A stretch of DNA of 64,000 nucleotides from Cellulophaga sp. BC115SP (GCF_009905545.1 NZ_JAAALB010000023.1:29326-93325), one strand, 5' to 3'; shown: positions 48,651 through 57,543, counted from the first letter of the stretch. Numbers and translations are program-made. The notes: generated by a model from the sequence alone, not told the origin.

Positions 48651-49460
48651 TTATTTCAATCCTAAACTAGTTTTTTCGGTTGGTGCAGGCATTCCAATGC
48701 CATTATAAGAGAACATGGATTTGTAATTTTCAGCAATTTTAGCTGAGTATGGACCACCCATAACCGAAGGATTTTTGGCGATACTTACTGTGGTTTCGCC
48801 ATTGAGAATTTTAGAGGCGTCCATTTTGATACGAATGACAGGAGCAACTTTCCCAGCCTTTAATTTGATGGTTTCCTTGTTGAAAGCTAAACTTACATTA
48901 CGGATGTTGTTCAAGGTTTTTTTGTCACCGATACCGCCAAATAAACCGATGTGGTACATAAAGATGTTTTCTTTCAAGGTTGATTGAGGCGATGAACCTT
49001 CCATTTTGACAAAAATATAACCCGAGTTCCATGCCCAATACATATCTTGAGCGTCACCAGCAACATCCAAACAACCTTTTCTGTAACCGATTTCGGCGGC
49101 GCTTCTTGCACTATCAATGCCAATTATAAAGTTGATTCCTACATATTTATCTTGGGGAATATCTTTCAAGGTAATAGTTTGGGTTTCAGGACGATTCTGA
49201 CGAACCAAAAAATACGAATCATCCTGAGGAACAGTATATACAGAACCATCCTTTTTGACAAGCTGTATGTTACTTACATAATATTGAAGAAGACTAATGT
49301 TGAAATCTTCACCCGCTTGATTTTTGTAGGATTTCGTATTAAGTTCGACGGGGTCATTTCCTATAAAATTGTCAAATTTGATGCTCAACGAAGTTGTTTT
49401 TTGAGCAAACAAATTACTCGCTCCTAATAATGTCAGTAATAAAAAAAATAGTTTTTTCAT
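48651..49460 (-). CDS. MbnP-like copper-binding protein
   Basis: 269 aa with a signal peptide (FFLLLTLLGASNLFAQ). The MbnP domain is indicated by VELNTKSYKNQAGEDFNIS, LLQYYVSNIQL, INFIIGIDSARS, and the tryptophan-bearing DMYWAWNSGYIFVKMEG (W142, W144). In the methanotroph protein a Trp is converted to kynurenine by MbnH and the product binds Cu(I). One of the Trp residues in the WxW pair is a candidate for the same change (inference). The only Cys in the mature part is C130. It is followed at 9 bp by the MbnH-like gene and preceded at 33 bp by the DinB-like gene, so all three are probably co-transcribed. Confidence 0.87.
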   Translation of the reverse strand: MKKLFFLLLTLLGASNLFAQKTTSLSIKFDNFIGNDPVELNTKSYKNQAGEDFNISLLQYYVSNIQLVKKDGSVYTVPQDDSYFLVRQNRPETQTITLKDIPQDKYVGINFIIGIDSARSAAEIGYRKGCLDVAGDAQDMYWAWNSGYIFVKMEGSSPQSTLKENIFMYHIGLFGGIGDKKTLNNIRNVSLAFNKETIKLKAGKVAPVIRIKMDASKILNGETTVSIAKNPSVMGGPYSAKIAENYKSMFSYNGIGMPAPTEKTSLGLK

Positions 49461-49493
49461 TTGAATATCGTTTTATAATTAATGATGTAATAT

Positions 49494-50054
49494 TTACCAA
49501 CCAATATAACCTTCTGGTGTTACGCCATTGAGTCTCAAATAACAAATGGCTTGTCCTCGATGATGAATAATGTGATTTTCGAGAGCGCAGAACAAACGCC
49601 AAATCGGTATTTGTCCTCCTGCATAATTCTCCATCTGCAAAAGTTTTTCAGTATGAGTCTCAGTAACTACTTTTTCGACCCAGCCATAAAAGCCTATCAA
49701 TTCCTGTTCGAGCTCTGTCTTTGTTAAAGTCTTCCAATAGCCTTGCTTCTTTTCTTTTGATTCGTTAGGATTGGGAATATTCAAACGTCCACACAATTGA
49801 GCTGTCGTAAACACGATACAATGCACGAACTGTGTACGCCATGAGAAGGATTCTGGTGTATATTTGAACTCCATCTTCTCTTCTGGCATTTGATTGTAAA
49901 TCGTCAACGTGTATTTTTTTGAGCTTTTCCATGCTTCGGAAAATTCTTCCTTAAATCTTGATAATTCAGCATTGGTATTAGCCTGTGAAAGACTTGGCAC
50001 AGCAACAAATCCAGTCACAAGAGACTGTAGGGCTTTTTTTCGAGAAACTTTCAT
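49494..50054 (-). CDS. DinB-superfamily protein with export signal
   Basis: 186 aa. The four-helix DinB/YfiT-like fold is indicated by FVHCIVFTTAQL (H78) and ALENHIIHHRGQAICYLRL (H161, H165), giving the usual three-His metal site, and by the C-terminal NGVTPEGYIGW. The N-terminus MKVSRKKALQSLVTGFVAVP reads as an export signal with a Tat-like SRKxxL motif, although only one Arg precedes a Lys. DinB-fold enzymes include metal-dependent thiol transferases. Being exported and 33 bp upstream of the MbnP-like gene makes this member unusual. Function unknown. Confidence 0.82.
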   Translation of the reverse strand: MKVSRKKALQSLVTGFVAVPSLSQANTNAELSRFKEEFSEAWKSSKKYTLTIYNQMPEEKMEFKYTPESFSWRTQFVHCIVFTTAQLCGRLNIPNPNESKEKKQGYWKTLTKTELEQELIGFYGWVEKVVTETHTEKLLQMENYAGGQIPIWRLFCALENHIIHHRGQAICYLRLNGVTPEGYIGW

Positions 50055-50230
50055 AAGTTGTTAATGAATTGAGTATTAATAAAAGTAACCATCTGGATAT
50101 ATCTTCTACCGTGGCTACTAAGTAAATAGCCACTAAGAAAACATACCAAATAGACAATAGCATTACCTATGTCCATAGCTGGACAATAACCACTTTAGAT
50201 GGTCGATGTAACGTTACAAAAATATTTGAG

Positions 50231-50614
50231 TTAAAATTGGGGAGGGTGAAAAATGCTCAAAGCCCAAGCTCTTAAGAAAGGTTCGATATAAAAATAGTTG
50301 ATAGCAATAAGGTTTCGAAATACTCTACTTTCACCTGTTAGCCCAGCTTCTATTTTCTGGAAAAACAAGGTTATTTCTTGCATTTTTTCAAGCTTATCTG
50401 AAGTAGATTTTTGCTCTCTCTCGTCAGCAGCTTTTAATTTTTTTGCCAAAAAACACTTCCCATCACAGTGTAATTGTGGTCTATTGCGATTTATACAAAG
50501 CTCTTTAGCAATGGAGCTTTTGTTGACTTGGTAATAAATAACAACACTCCACTTACTAAATGTTGGTACATTCAGCAAGACAATTAGCAGAAGTGATATG
50601 TATTTTGTTACCAT
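50231..50614 (-). CDS. Small C-x9-C-x3-C membrane protein, copy 2
   Basis: 127 aa from the ATG at 50614. An upstream in-frame ATG at 50635 is less likely because a -7-like box overlaps that stretch. Hydrophobic N-terminus (YISLLLIVLLNVPTF), then IAKELCINRNRPQLHC and DGKCFLAKKLKAADE with C40, C50 and C54 in the same C-x9-C-x3-C spacing as copies 1 and 3. A second hydrophobic patch and a C-terminus LSIFHPPQF follow. It is the only copy not immediately followed by a TonB receptor; the DinB-like gene follows at 176 bp. Confidence 0.83.
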   Translation of the reverse strand: MVTKYISLLLIVLLNVPTFSKWSVVIYYQVNKSSIAKELCINRNRPQLHCDGKCFLAKKLKAADEREQKSTSDKLEKMQEITLFFQKIEAGLTGESRVFRNLIAINYFYIEPFLRAWALSIFHPPQF

Positions 50615-50618
50615 GTCA

Positions 50619-50626
50619 CAAAGATA
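50619..50626 (-). promoter_or_regulatory. Possible -7 element directly before copy 2
   Basis: TATCTTTG on the minus strand (50626-50619) ends 4 nt before the ATG at 50614. If used, the mRNA would be leaderless or nearly so. The best -33 TTG (50653-50651) is 24 nt away, which is long. Confidence 0.3.
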
Positions 50627-50767
50627 AAGCAGCATTTGTAGTTTCTTTCACAAATACTGAAGTTTATTATTGTTGTAAAAACTCAGACAATAAGGGCAAA
50701 CTTATAAAAGAAACATTTCCTTAAAACTCTGCTCTTATTGTCTGAAATAATCAGATATTATAATCTT

Positions 50768-52957
50768 CTACAAATTTAATTTCAATGAAAGAATTACTTG
50801 ACGCAAATTCCCCGGTGTGATAAATCCACGACCACCATAGTAATATTTTGTATCAAAAATATTATCTCCACTCAATGATAAGGTATATGCTTTTTGAGAA
50901 TAGCTAACTACCGCATTAAACAAAGTATAAGCATCTGTCGCAAATGTTCCAGCTGATTTGGTATTAATAATGTTATCTTTTCCATAATAATTTCCTCCAA
51001 AACCTATTCCCAATCCTTTTAAATCACCTTTCATAAAAGTATAGTTTGCATACCAATTGCTCACCCAAGCAGGTCCTGAATTTACAGGTCGTAAACCTTC
51101 GGTATTGGCATCTGACGACGTTAACTTACTATCATTATACGCTACACCTCCGTGCAAATACAACCCTTCTACTGGGCGACTCTGCAAATCTATTTCCACT
51201 CCACGACTATATTGTTTTCCATTTTGAATAAACATCGAAACATTCTCAGGATTGGCACGCACCGTATTGCTAATTCGAATATCATACAAACTCAAGCTTG
51301 CATCTAATAAATGTTTTTCATGAGCATATTTCAAACCTGTTTCGAACTGGTTACCATATTGAGGTTTGAAATTTGCTACCGTTCCATCTACCTGACTGAC
51401 AGGCGCTACATTCTGAAAACCATTCATGTAACTGGCGAAAAAAGCTAATTGTTCAGGTAATAGCTGATATGTTAAACCAACTTTAGGAGAAAAAGCAGTT
51501 TGGTCGTAAGCTCCAGTCCAAACGTCTGTTGTCTTATTATAAGTACCTGAATTTTGCAAGAAATCTACTCTAGCACTTAACATCAAAGTCAAGTTTTTGG
51601 TAGGGTTAATCACATCTGAGGCATATATCGAGTAAGTCGTAAACGTAGTTTTAGTGATAGCAGGTACTCTACCTAACAATCTGCTATTGATTTCACTTTC
51701 ATTGAGTAATCCGTAGTTAACACTTTTTCCTGCCACTGCTACTGTGTCAAAAGTCGGACGCACTACGCCGTTGGCTGCATTAGCTCTTGAACCATCCAAA
51801 CCGTTGGCTGTAGTACCATATACATATCGATAATAATCAGCTCCTAATAATACTCTGTGACGCACTGAACCTGTCGTCAAATCACCAATAAAGTTTTGTT
51901 GAATTTGTTGATTAATAATAGTCTCTGGTGCATAATTGACAATTCTACGCACAATCGAGGCATTATTATTGGTCATAACCATCGTTTGATAGTTGCCATA
52001 AGACTCGCTATTTGAAGTCATCAAATTTGTTTCCGATTTCCATTGATTTGACAGCATATAGCTAATTTTTCCGTACAAGTTTATAGCTGTAGTTTTATAC
52101 AAAACACTATTATCTGTGTAAGATTTGTAATAATCTAAATTCAATCCACTTGGACTTTCGGCATAAGTCAACACACCATTTTTGAGAGGGTTCATGGGTG
52201 TCAATAACAAATTATTGGTCGAAACTCTTCTCAAAATTTCCGCTTCTGCATCAATTCTCAATTTGTCTGATGCTCTATATGTAAAGCTTGGTGCTAAAAA
52301 TAAGTTTTGGTAAACACCTTGGTCTTGAAAACTTTCTTTGTTGGTGTAAGCACCTGTTACACGCATCAAGCTTTTGGATTGAGCATCTAACTTTGCATTG
52401 ACATCAAAAGTCGCACGTTGAAAATTGTTATTACCTCCTGCCAAAGTAATACTTGTAAAATTATCATCTTGTGGTTTGACTGTCACACGGTTGATTACAC
52501 CTCCAAATACTGTCATTGAACTTCCAAACAAGGTTCCGCTTGGTCCCTTTACTACATCCAACTGAGCGATATTGACAGGATCAATATCTGAGGCGACATA
52601 TCCCAATATTCCATTTCTAAAGTTAGAACGCGTGCGAAATCCTCTTACGGTGTAATATGGCGAAACACCTGCCCAACTTGGCGATACACCAGTGGCATTC
52701 GACAGCATGTTGTATTGCACAAAATAGTTGCGGTTCAAAATCAACTTGCTATTTACTGAATGTGTAACCTGAGGGTTTTCTAAATTTTTCAACGGTATTC
52801 TTGAAGTGTATTCACTCGACACATCTGCTGAGTTATTTACTCCACGAATAATTACTTCGTGTAAATCTGTATTTTTTAAAATAGTAGAATCTTTGTCTTG
52901 TGCTTGTGAAGCAATATAATTACCTATAAATAGAATGGAAAAAAGTACTTTTTTCAT
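50768..52957 (-). CDS. TonB-dependent siderophore-type receptor
   Basis: 729 aa with a signal peptide (VLFSILFIGNYIASQAQ). The plug begins soon after (DLHEVIIRGVNN) and carries YTVRGFRTRSNFRNG, IAQLDVVKGPSGTLFGS and GGVINRVTVKPQ; the barrel ends LRQVILSLKLNL. Plug wording is that of FhuA/FoxA-like siderophore receptors. Unlike the second receptor of this island, it has no carboxypeptidase-regulatory-like N-terminal domain. It follows small Cys protein copy 3 by 197 bp and precedes copy 2 by 153 bp. The ligand may be a metal chelate; copper is suggested only by the MbnP/MbnH-like genes downstream. Confidence 0.93.
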   Translation of the reverse strand: MKKVLFSILFIGNYIASQAQDKDSTILKNTDLHEVIIRGVNNSADVSSEYTSRIPLKNLENPQVTHSVNSKLILNRNYFVQYNMLSNATGVSPSWAGVSPYYTVRGFRTRSNFRNGILGYVASDIDPVNIAQLDVVKGPSGTLFGSSMTVFGGVINRVTVKPQDDNFTSITLAGGNNNFQRATFDVNAKLDAQSKSLMRVTGAYTNKESFQDQGVYQNLFLAPSFTYRASDKLRIDAEAEILRRVSTNNLLLTPMNPLKNGVLTYAESPSGLNLDYYKSYTDNSVLYKTTAINLYGKISYMLSNQWKSETNLMTSNSESYGNYQTMVMTNNNASIVRRIVNYAPETIINQQIQQNFIGDLTTGSVRHRVLLGADYYRYVYGTTANGLDGSRANAANGVVRPTFDTVAVAGKSVNYGLLNESEINSRLLGRVPAITKTTFTTYSIYASDVINPTKNLTLMLSARVDFLQNSGTYNKTTDVWTGAYDQTAFSPKVGLTYQLLPEQLAFFASYMNGFQNVAPVSQVDGTVANFKPQYGNQFETGLKYAHEKHLLDASLSLYDIRISNTVRANPENVSMFIQNGKQYSRGVEIDLQSRPVEGLYLHGGVAYNDSKLTSSDANTEGLRPVNSGPAWVSNWYANYTFMKGDLKGLGIGFGGNYYGKDNIINTKSAGTFATDAYTLFNAVVSYSQKAYTLSLSGDNIFDTKYYYGGRGFITPGNLRQVILSLKLNL

Positions 52958-53154
52958 GAGAATATAATTTGGAATATTAGATAGGATAAACCTAGTATTT
53001 ACAAGAGAAAACAGTCGTTCAATCTCTGTCAGAAACAGAAAACTGTACTGTTTTCCTCAACAAATTGTGATAATTGTGGGTACAGAGACATAGTGCTACA
53101 TGCATATTATGACATAATACACCAGCTCAAACTTTTGTACAACAAAGTGGTAAC

Positions 53155-53541
53155 TCAACAAATGGGAGGTTTGAAGATTTTTGAAAAGAAGCTTTGTAAA
53201 TAAAATATAGGTAGGAAGAAATGATTAGGTATTTCGTAAATCGGTAAAATCAGTTTTGGAGTATTTGTAATGATACAGATTTCGCAATATAAATCTATGA
53301 TTGAGTTAGTGCCTGCATTTTTCTGTTGAGCTTCCTTTTGTTCGGCAGCTTTGGCTAATTGCTTAGAAAGATAGCACTTTCCATTACAATGCATACTTGG
53401 GCGATTACGATTTTGACAAAGATTTTTGGCAATATAATCTTTTCTCAGGCTGTAATCGAGATATACCAAGGGAGAAGACAACATCCTAATACCCAGAATG
53501 ATGAACAGAAATAATGCTCTATGGTTATACTCTAATGCCAT
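53155..53541 (-). CDS. Small C-x9-C-x3-C membrane protein, copy 3
   Basis: 128 aa. Hydrophobic N-terminus (ALFLFIILGIRMLSSPLVY), then YIAKNLCQNRNRPSMHC and NGKCYLSKQLAKAAEQ with C42, C52 and C56 in the shared spacing. Two further Cys lie in LYCEICIITN, and the C-terminus is KIFKPPIC, ending in another Cys. It is the first gene of the eight-gene directon and has a good promoter directly upstream. A siderophore-type receptor follows. This Cys-protein-then-receptor order is repeated at the other end of the island (copy 1 and the 773-aa receptor). Confidence 0.85.
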   Translation of the reverse strand: MALEYNHRALFLFIILGIRMLSSPLVYLDYSLRKDYIAKNLCQNRNRPSMHCNGKCYLSKQLAKAAEQKEAQQKNAGTNSIIDLYCEICIITNTPKLILPIYEIPNHFFLPIFYLQSFFSKIFKPPIC

Positions 53542-53870
53542 TAATTATCCTCAAAAATGAGTGCAAAGGTAGTTTTAATAGTGTAGGAGTTCAATGATAT
53601 TTTAGTCATAGTTTATAAATTCAAGGTTTTGTACAATAGAATTGTGGTTTAGTTATACGCTGTTTTTATAAGAAAATTTCTATACTCCTAAATAATCACA
53701 TGACCTTCTTGCAGCAAAAATATTTTGGGATTTCCCCCTCAATAAAAAGTGACTTAATTCGTATATATAGTCGGAATAGAAAATTTTGCTATATTTAGCA
53801 GAATTACGATCTAGACATCATAGACGTACTTGTCAAAACCAGTTTTAACCATTTCAACAATCGTAAAAAA
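53542..53870. other. Divergent intergenic region upstream of the metal-uptake directon
   Basis: A 329-bp gap holding the promoter for copy 3, listed separately, on the minus strand. On the plus strand, TATATTTA near 53791 is one base off the -7 consensus and could serve the Lys-rich protein gene, but no -33 box is seen. Confidence 0.6.
53564..53594 (-). promoter_or_regulatory. Promoter of the metal-uptake directon
   Basis: On the minus strand TTG (53594-53592), 20 nt, TACCTTTG (53571-53564). This is an excellent consensus match, placing the transcript start ~15 nt before the ATG of copy 3. Confidence 0.65.
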
Positions 53871-54347
53871 ATGAAGAAGTTACTTGCCCTTGCCCTTTTG
53901 TTGGCTAATGTATTAGTTTGGGATGCTAATGCTCAAAAACCTAAAGACGAAACTAAAGACGCTAAAAAAGAGAAAAAAGAAAAGAAAGACAAAAAGGATA
54001 AAGAAGAAAAAGCTGACAAAACCGACAAAAAGGACAAGAAAGCTAAAGAGGATAAAGCTCCGAAGGAAGACAAAAAAGTAAAAGAAGATAAGGCTGCTAA
54101 AGAAGATAGAAAAGCAGACAAAGACGCTAAGAAAAAAGAAAAAGAGGTAAAGAAAACTGATGACAAAAACTCAACAGTAAAGCCTGAGCCGAAAAAAGTT
54201 GATAAGAAAACGGAAAAAGCTGCTGCTGGCGACGACAAAATCGTAGGAAAAGATGACAAAGGTCGCTCTATCTACGAAGGTCCAAAAGGTGGTCGTTACT
54301 ACATCAACTCAAATGGTAACAAGTCTTACATCAAAAAAGACAATTAA
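53871..54347 (+). CDS. Secreted Lys/Asp-rich protein with PBCV-type basic adaptor domain
   Basis: 158 aa. Signal peptide (LLALALLLANVLVWDANAQ), then ~95 residues built from Lys, Asp, Glu and Ala (KEKKEKKDKKDKEEKADK and similar), a short Pro-containing spacer, and a C-terminal ~35-residue module reading GRSIYEGPKGGRYYINSNG with NKSYIKK. That module matches the PBCV-specific basic adaptor domain first noted in chlorovirus proteins and also present in bacterial secreted proteins. The charged tract would be an extended polyampholyte. The function is unknown; binding to anionic polymers is a guess. Confidence 0.85.
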   Translation: MKKLLALALLLANVLVWDANAQKPKDETKDAKKEKKEKKDKKDKEEKADKTDKKDKKAKEDKAPKEDKKVKEDKAAKEDRKADKDAKKKEKEVKKTDDKNSTVKPEPKKVDKKTEKAAAGDDKIVGKDDKGRSIYEGPKGGRYYINSNGNKSYIKKDN

Positions 54348-54412
54348 TAAACACATTTAATGATTTGTGATTATTAACGTCTAAAGATGTATCCTTTTGA
54401 AATATAGTATCA

Positions 54413-54450
54413 AAAAAGGCGTTCGAAAAACTCATTTCGAACGCCTTTTT
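54413..54450. terminator. Bidirectional terminator
   Basis: AAAAAGGCGTTCGAAA (54413-54428) and TTTCGAACGCCTTTTT (54435-54450) form a 16-bp perfect stem with loop AACTCA. It separates the Lys-rich gene from the convergent DUF3667 gene. Confidence 0.94.
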
Positions 54451-54534
54451 AATTGACTGTAAAGATATTTCTAAGCAAGTATCTCAAAACTCATGAATAA
54501 TCACTCATCTACTTAATCATATTCACTCAAACTT

Positions 54535-56214
54535 CTATTGCAAGGCAAATTTGATAGCGCCTGTAATCCCAAGTACCATAGTAAACGTAAAACAGTACAT
54601 ACAAAACAAGACCATAGACTTCCAGATAGTTTTTAGCCAAGACTGTCGATATACTACTTTAAGCGACATAGCGAAGTAAATCATAAATACAATCATCGCA
54701 ACGCTCAATGCGATATTCCAATGCCCCACCAACAAGCCTATGCCAACAAATATCATGAGCATGAGCATGAAAATTGAATGAATATGTATTGAAAAAATCA
54801 AGTGTTCGTAATAAAATCTAGTTTGTCCATCAAAAAGCTTTGGAAGAGTTGGAAAAGGCTTCTGGCGCATAAAGCCCCCCGTCAAGGTATATTTCAACAA
54901 CCTAAAGCTGTACGATATCCATTTAAAAGGATACCATAGCAAACTATGAACACGCTTACTGTAGCTAATTTTAAGCATCAGTGCTACCAATGGCATTAGG
55001 ATAAACATCATGAAAGAAATTACATTTACACCAAAGTGAACCATTTCGCCAATTGCCTTTTCGGCATCTTCATCAAAAGCCAATTCATAATATGTGACGT
55101 TACGACGTAAACCTCTTTTCAAAAACGCAAAAGCACTTTTACTTCCCTCCTCCTTTATAATCAAACTGTCTAAATCTTCATTACTCATACTAAGTAAACG
55201 TTTTTTATACGTTCTATTTTGAAGACTTCCATCGCTACTTTTGGTGAATACCTTTACCCCCTCAATCCATACGGGAACCTTTACATTGTTCTTCAATGAA
55301 TGTAAAATGAGAGTGTACTCAATCTTGCCTTTTTTACCCAGCTTTTCAGTAAAGTATGCCTTCAAATCCTCCGCAGGTTCGGTGATTGCTTCCGTGTGTA
55401 TCGAGTCCAAAGCTAGTTGTTTTTGGATTTCAATTAATACTGGACGTTGCTTATACTCAGGTAAGGAATCAATAATAGCTCTTAGGGTATCTTCTCTTTC
55501 TACATTCATTTCGTCTAAAATCTCATCAGTCGAAATATCAAAATTCGATACATAGTCAATAAACCCTTTTGCTTGAGATGCTAGTTTTGTTTGTTTATCA
55601 AGTGTTTTTAGCTGTTTTTCATCTCTAGCAATCTTCTTTTCCAAGGTATGTTGTAAACTTGTATCTTCCCTAGCAATAGCCGAATCAAGTTCCATATTCA
55701 GATTTGCGATTTCCTTACTCTTATCTTCTCGTTTTTGTCTTACAGCCTTCAGAGCTTGGCTTTGTATAGATTTGTCCTCCTTTTTATTACTTTCTTGTTC
55801 ATCGTCTTCATCTTTATCAGCTCGTTTCGAATCACCTTTCAATCCATCGATGACACCTCTTGCTACATCATTCGTAGAATTTAAGCCCATCTCTACTAGT
55901 TCATCAAAAGCAATAAAAAACACAAATGATACAATAAAGTATAGGCGAATTGGAGGCACATAGCGAGCCCTTCTTCCTTCCAAAAAGTCTTTGGTAATTT
56001 TACCTGGTTGTGAAAAAATTGATTTTGCAGTATTGTAAAACTTTGTATCAAAATTGGTAATCCCTTCAAAAACATCATACAAGAGCTGTCCGATTCCTAC
56101 TTTCAAATCATGGTTTTCTTGACCACAATTTGAGCAGAAATTATCTTCTGGTTTCAGCATGTTATGACAGTTGTGACAGACTTCTACTTTACGACGATTT
56201 TTGTGTATCGACAT
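54535..56214 (-). CDS. DUF3667 membrane protein with zinc ribbon and long charged insert
   Basis: 559 aa. N-terminal zinc-ribbon motif CHNC (13-16) and CSNC (27-30), then the DUF3667 signature LLYDVFEGITNFDTKFYNTA and FLEGRRARYVPPIRLYFIVS leading into the first transmembrane helix (~90-110). A ~280-residue hydrophilic, coiled-coil-rich insert follows, and then four or so C-terminal transmembrane helices (FMMFILMPLVALML; HSIFMLMLMIFVGIGLLVG). Typical DUF3667 proteins lack so large an insert, as far as I recall. The family's function is unknown. It is downstream of recA on the same strand but behind the recA terminator. Confidence 0.83.
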   Translation of the reverse strand: MSIHKNRRKVEVCHNCHNMLKPEDNFCSNCGQENHDLKVGIGQLLYDVFEGITNFDTKFYNTAKSIFSQPGKITKDFLEGRRARYVPPIRLYFIVSFVFFIAFDELVEMGLNSTNDVARGVIDGLKGDSKRADKDEDDEQESNKKEDKSIQSQALKAVRQKREDKSKEIANLNMELDSAIAREDTSLQHTLEKKIARDEKQLKTLDKQTKLASQAKGFIDYVSNFDISTDEILDEMNVEREDTLRAIIDSLPEYKQRPVLIEIQKQLALDSIHTEAITEPAEDLKAYFTEKLGKKGKIEYTLILHSLKNNVKVPVWIEGVKVFTKSSDGSLQNRTYKKRLLSMSNEDLDSLIIKEEGSKSAFAFLKRGLRRNVTYYELAFDEDAEKAIGEMVHFGVNVISFMMFILMPLVALMLKISYSKRVHSLLWYPFKWISYSFRLLKYTLTGGFMRQKPFPTLPKLFDGQTRFYYEHLIFSIHIHSIFMLMLMIFVGIGLLVGHWNIALSVAMIVFMIYFAMSLKVVYRQSWLKTIWKSMVLFCMYCFTFTMVLGITGAIKFALQ

Positions 56215-56404
56215 TTTAAATAAGTTTAAGGTTTGTGACGCACCGTTGAGGGGAAATCAACAGGAAAAGTGAATGAAACTCCAAACGGTTTAGGTAGTTT
56301 AATAAAATTTTCTCAAAATACTCATTTTTTCAAATATTGCATAGACGATCAATGCTTTTAGATGCAGAATAAGTAAGCTTTTGAATTTTAGCTATTTTCC
56401 ATAA

Positions 56405-56438
56405 AAAAAGGAGAACACCTTTCGGCATTCTCCTTTTT
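56405..56438 (-). terminator. recA terminator
   Basis: AAAAAGGAGAA (56405-56415) and TTCTCCTTTTT (56428-56438) form an 11-bp stem. The minus-strand stem is followed by T residues. It lies ~20 bp after the recA stop. Confidence 0.9.
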
Positions 56439-56457
56439 ACATTTATAAAAGACAGGA

Positions 56458-57543
56458 TTATAAGTTTTCATCCAAATCGCCGTCATCTGCTACACCACCT
56501 TCTGGGTCTAACAACGCGCCGTCATCGCCTTTTACTTTATCTTTGATTTTGCGTTCTAGCTCATCCAACAATTCAGGATTATCGCGAATCATCTCTTTTA
56601 CGGCGTCACGACCTTGTCCTAAACGGTTTCCATCATAACTAAACCAAGAACCAGATTTTTTTACGATATCGAGTTCTACAGCTAAGTCGAGCACCTCACC
56701 AGATTTTGAGATACCTTCGCCATACATAATATCAAACTCGATTACTTTAAATGGAGGTGCCAACTTGTTTTTTACCACCTTCACTTTTGTACGGTTACCA
56801 ATGATATTATCAGCACCTTCTTTGATTTGTCCAATACGACGAATATCCAAACGTACCGAAGCGTAAAATTTCAAGGCATTACCACCTGTTGTTGTTTCTG
56901 GGTTACCAAACATCACCCCGATTTTATCACGAAGCTGGTTGATAAAGATACAGCAACAACCTGTTTTGTTAATTACCCCTGTTAACTTACGAAGAGCTTG
57001 AGACATCAAACGAGCCTGTAGACCCATTTTTGAATCACCCATATCACCTTCAAGTTCAGCTTTTGGTACTAGGGCAGCTACAGAGTCAATCACACAAATG
57101 TCAATAGCTCCTGAGCTAATCAATTGTTCTGCGATTTCGAGAGCTTGCTCACCATTATCAGGTTGAGAAATCAACAGTTGGCTAGTGTCAATACCAAGTT
57201 TTTCGGCATACGCACGGTCAAAGGCGTGTTCGGCATCAACAAATGCGGCCAAACCTCCTCCTTTTTGAGCCTCTGCAATACAGTGCATTGCTAAGGTTGT
57301 TTTACCAGAAGATTCTGGTCCGTAAACTTCTACAATTCTTCCACGAGGTACACCACCAATACCTAGTGCCAAATCTAAGCCCAATGAGCCTGTAGAAATC
57401 ACTGGAACGTCTATAACTTTACTGTCAGACAAACGCATTACGGTACCTTTACCATAAGTTTTATCCAAACGCTCAAGCGTAGTTTGTAGGGCTTTGAGTT
57501 TCTCTGCTGCAGGATTACTTGCTTCAGCTTGTTGCTTTGCCAT
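56458..57543 (-). CDS. recA: Recombinase RecA
   Basis: 361-aa DNA strand-exchange protein and LexA coprotease in homologous recombination. Walker A GPESSGKT (75-82), Walker [11 protein letters not shown], loop L1 [41 protein letters not shown] around L2, then the C-terminal domain ending in the usual acidic tail ([16 protein letters not shown]). The ATG at 57543 gives the standard N-terminal helix. No LexA-type operator was recognised upstream. Confidence 0.98.
   Translation of the reverse strand: MAKQQAEASNPAAEKLKALQTTLERLDKTYGKGTVMRLSDSKVIDVPVISTGSLGLDLALGIGGVPRGRIVEVYGPESSGKTTLAMHCIAEAQKGGGLAAFVDAEHAFDRAYAEKLGIDTSQLLISQPDNGEQALEIAEQLISSGAIDICVIDSVAALVPKAELEGDMGDSKMGLQARLMSQALRKLTGVINKTGCCCIFINQLRDKIGVMFGNPETTTGGNALKFYASVRLDIRRIGQIKEGADNIIGNRTKVKVVKNKLAPPFKVIEFDIMYGEGISKSGEVLDLAVELDIVKKSGSWFSYDGNRLGQGRDAVKEMIRDNPELLDELERKIKDKVKGDDGALLDPEGGVADDGDLDENL

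Noticed and set aside
53933..54259. Ser/Phe-rich minus-strand frame
   Set aside because: It is antisense to the Lys-rich tract of the adaptor-domain protein; AAA/AAG and GAA codons read as TTT/CTT and TTC.
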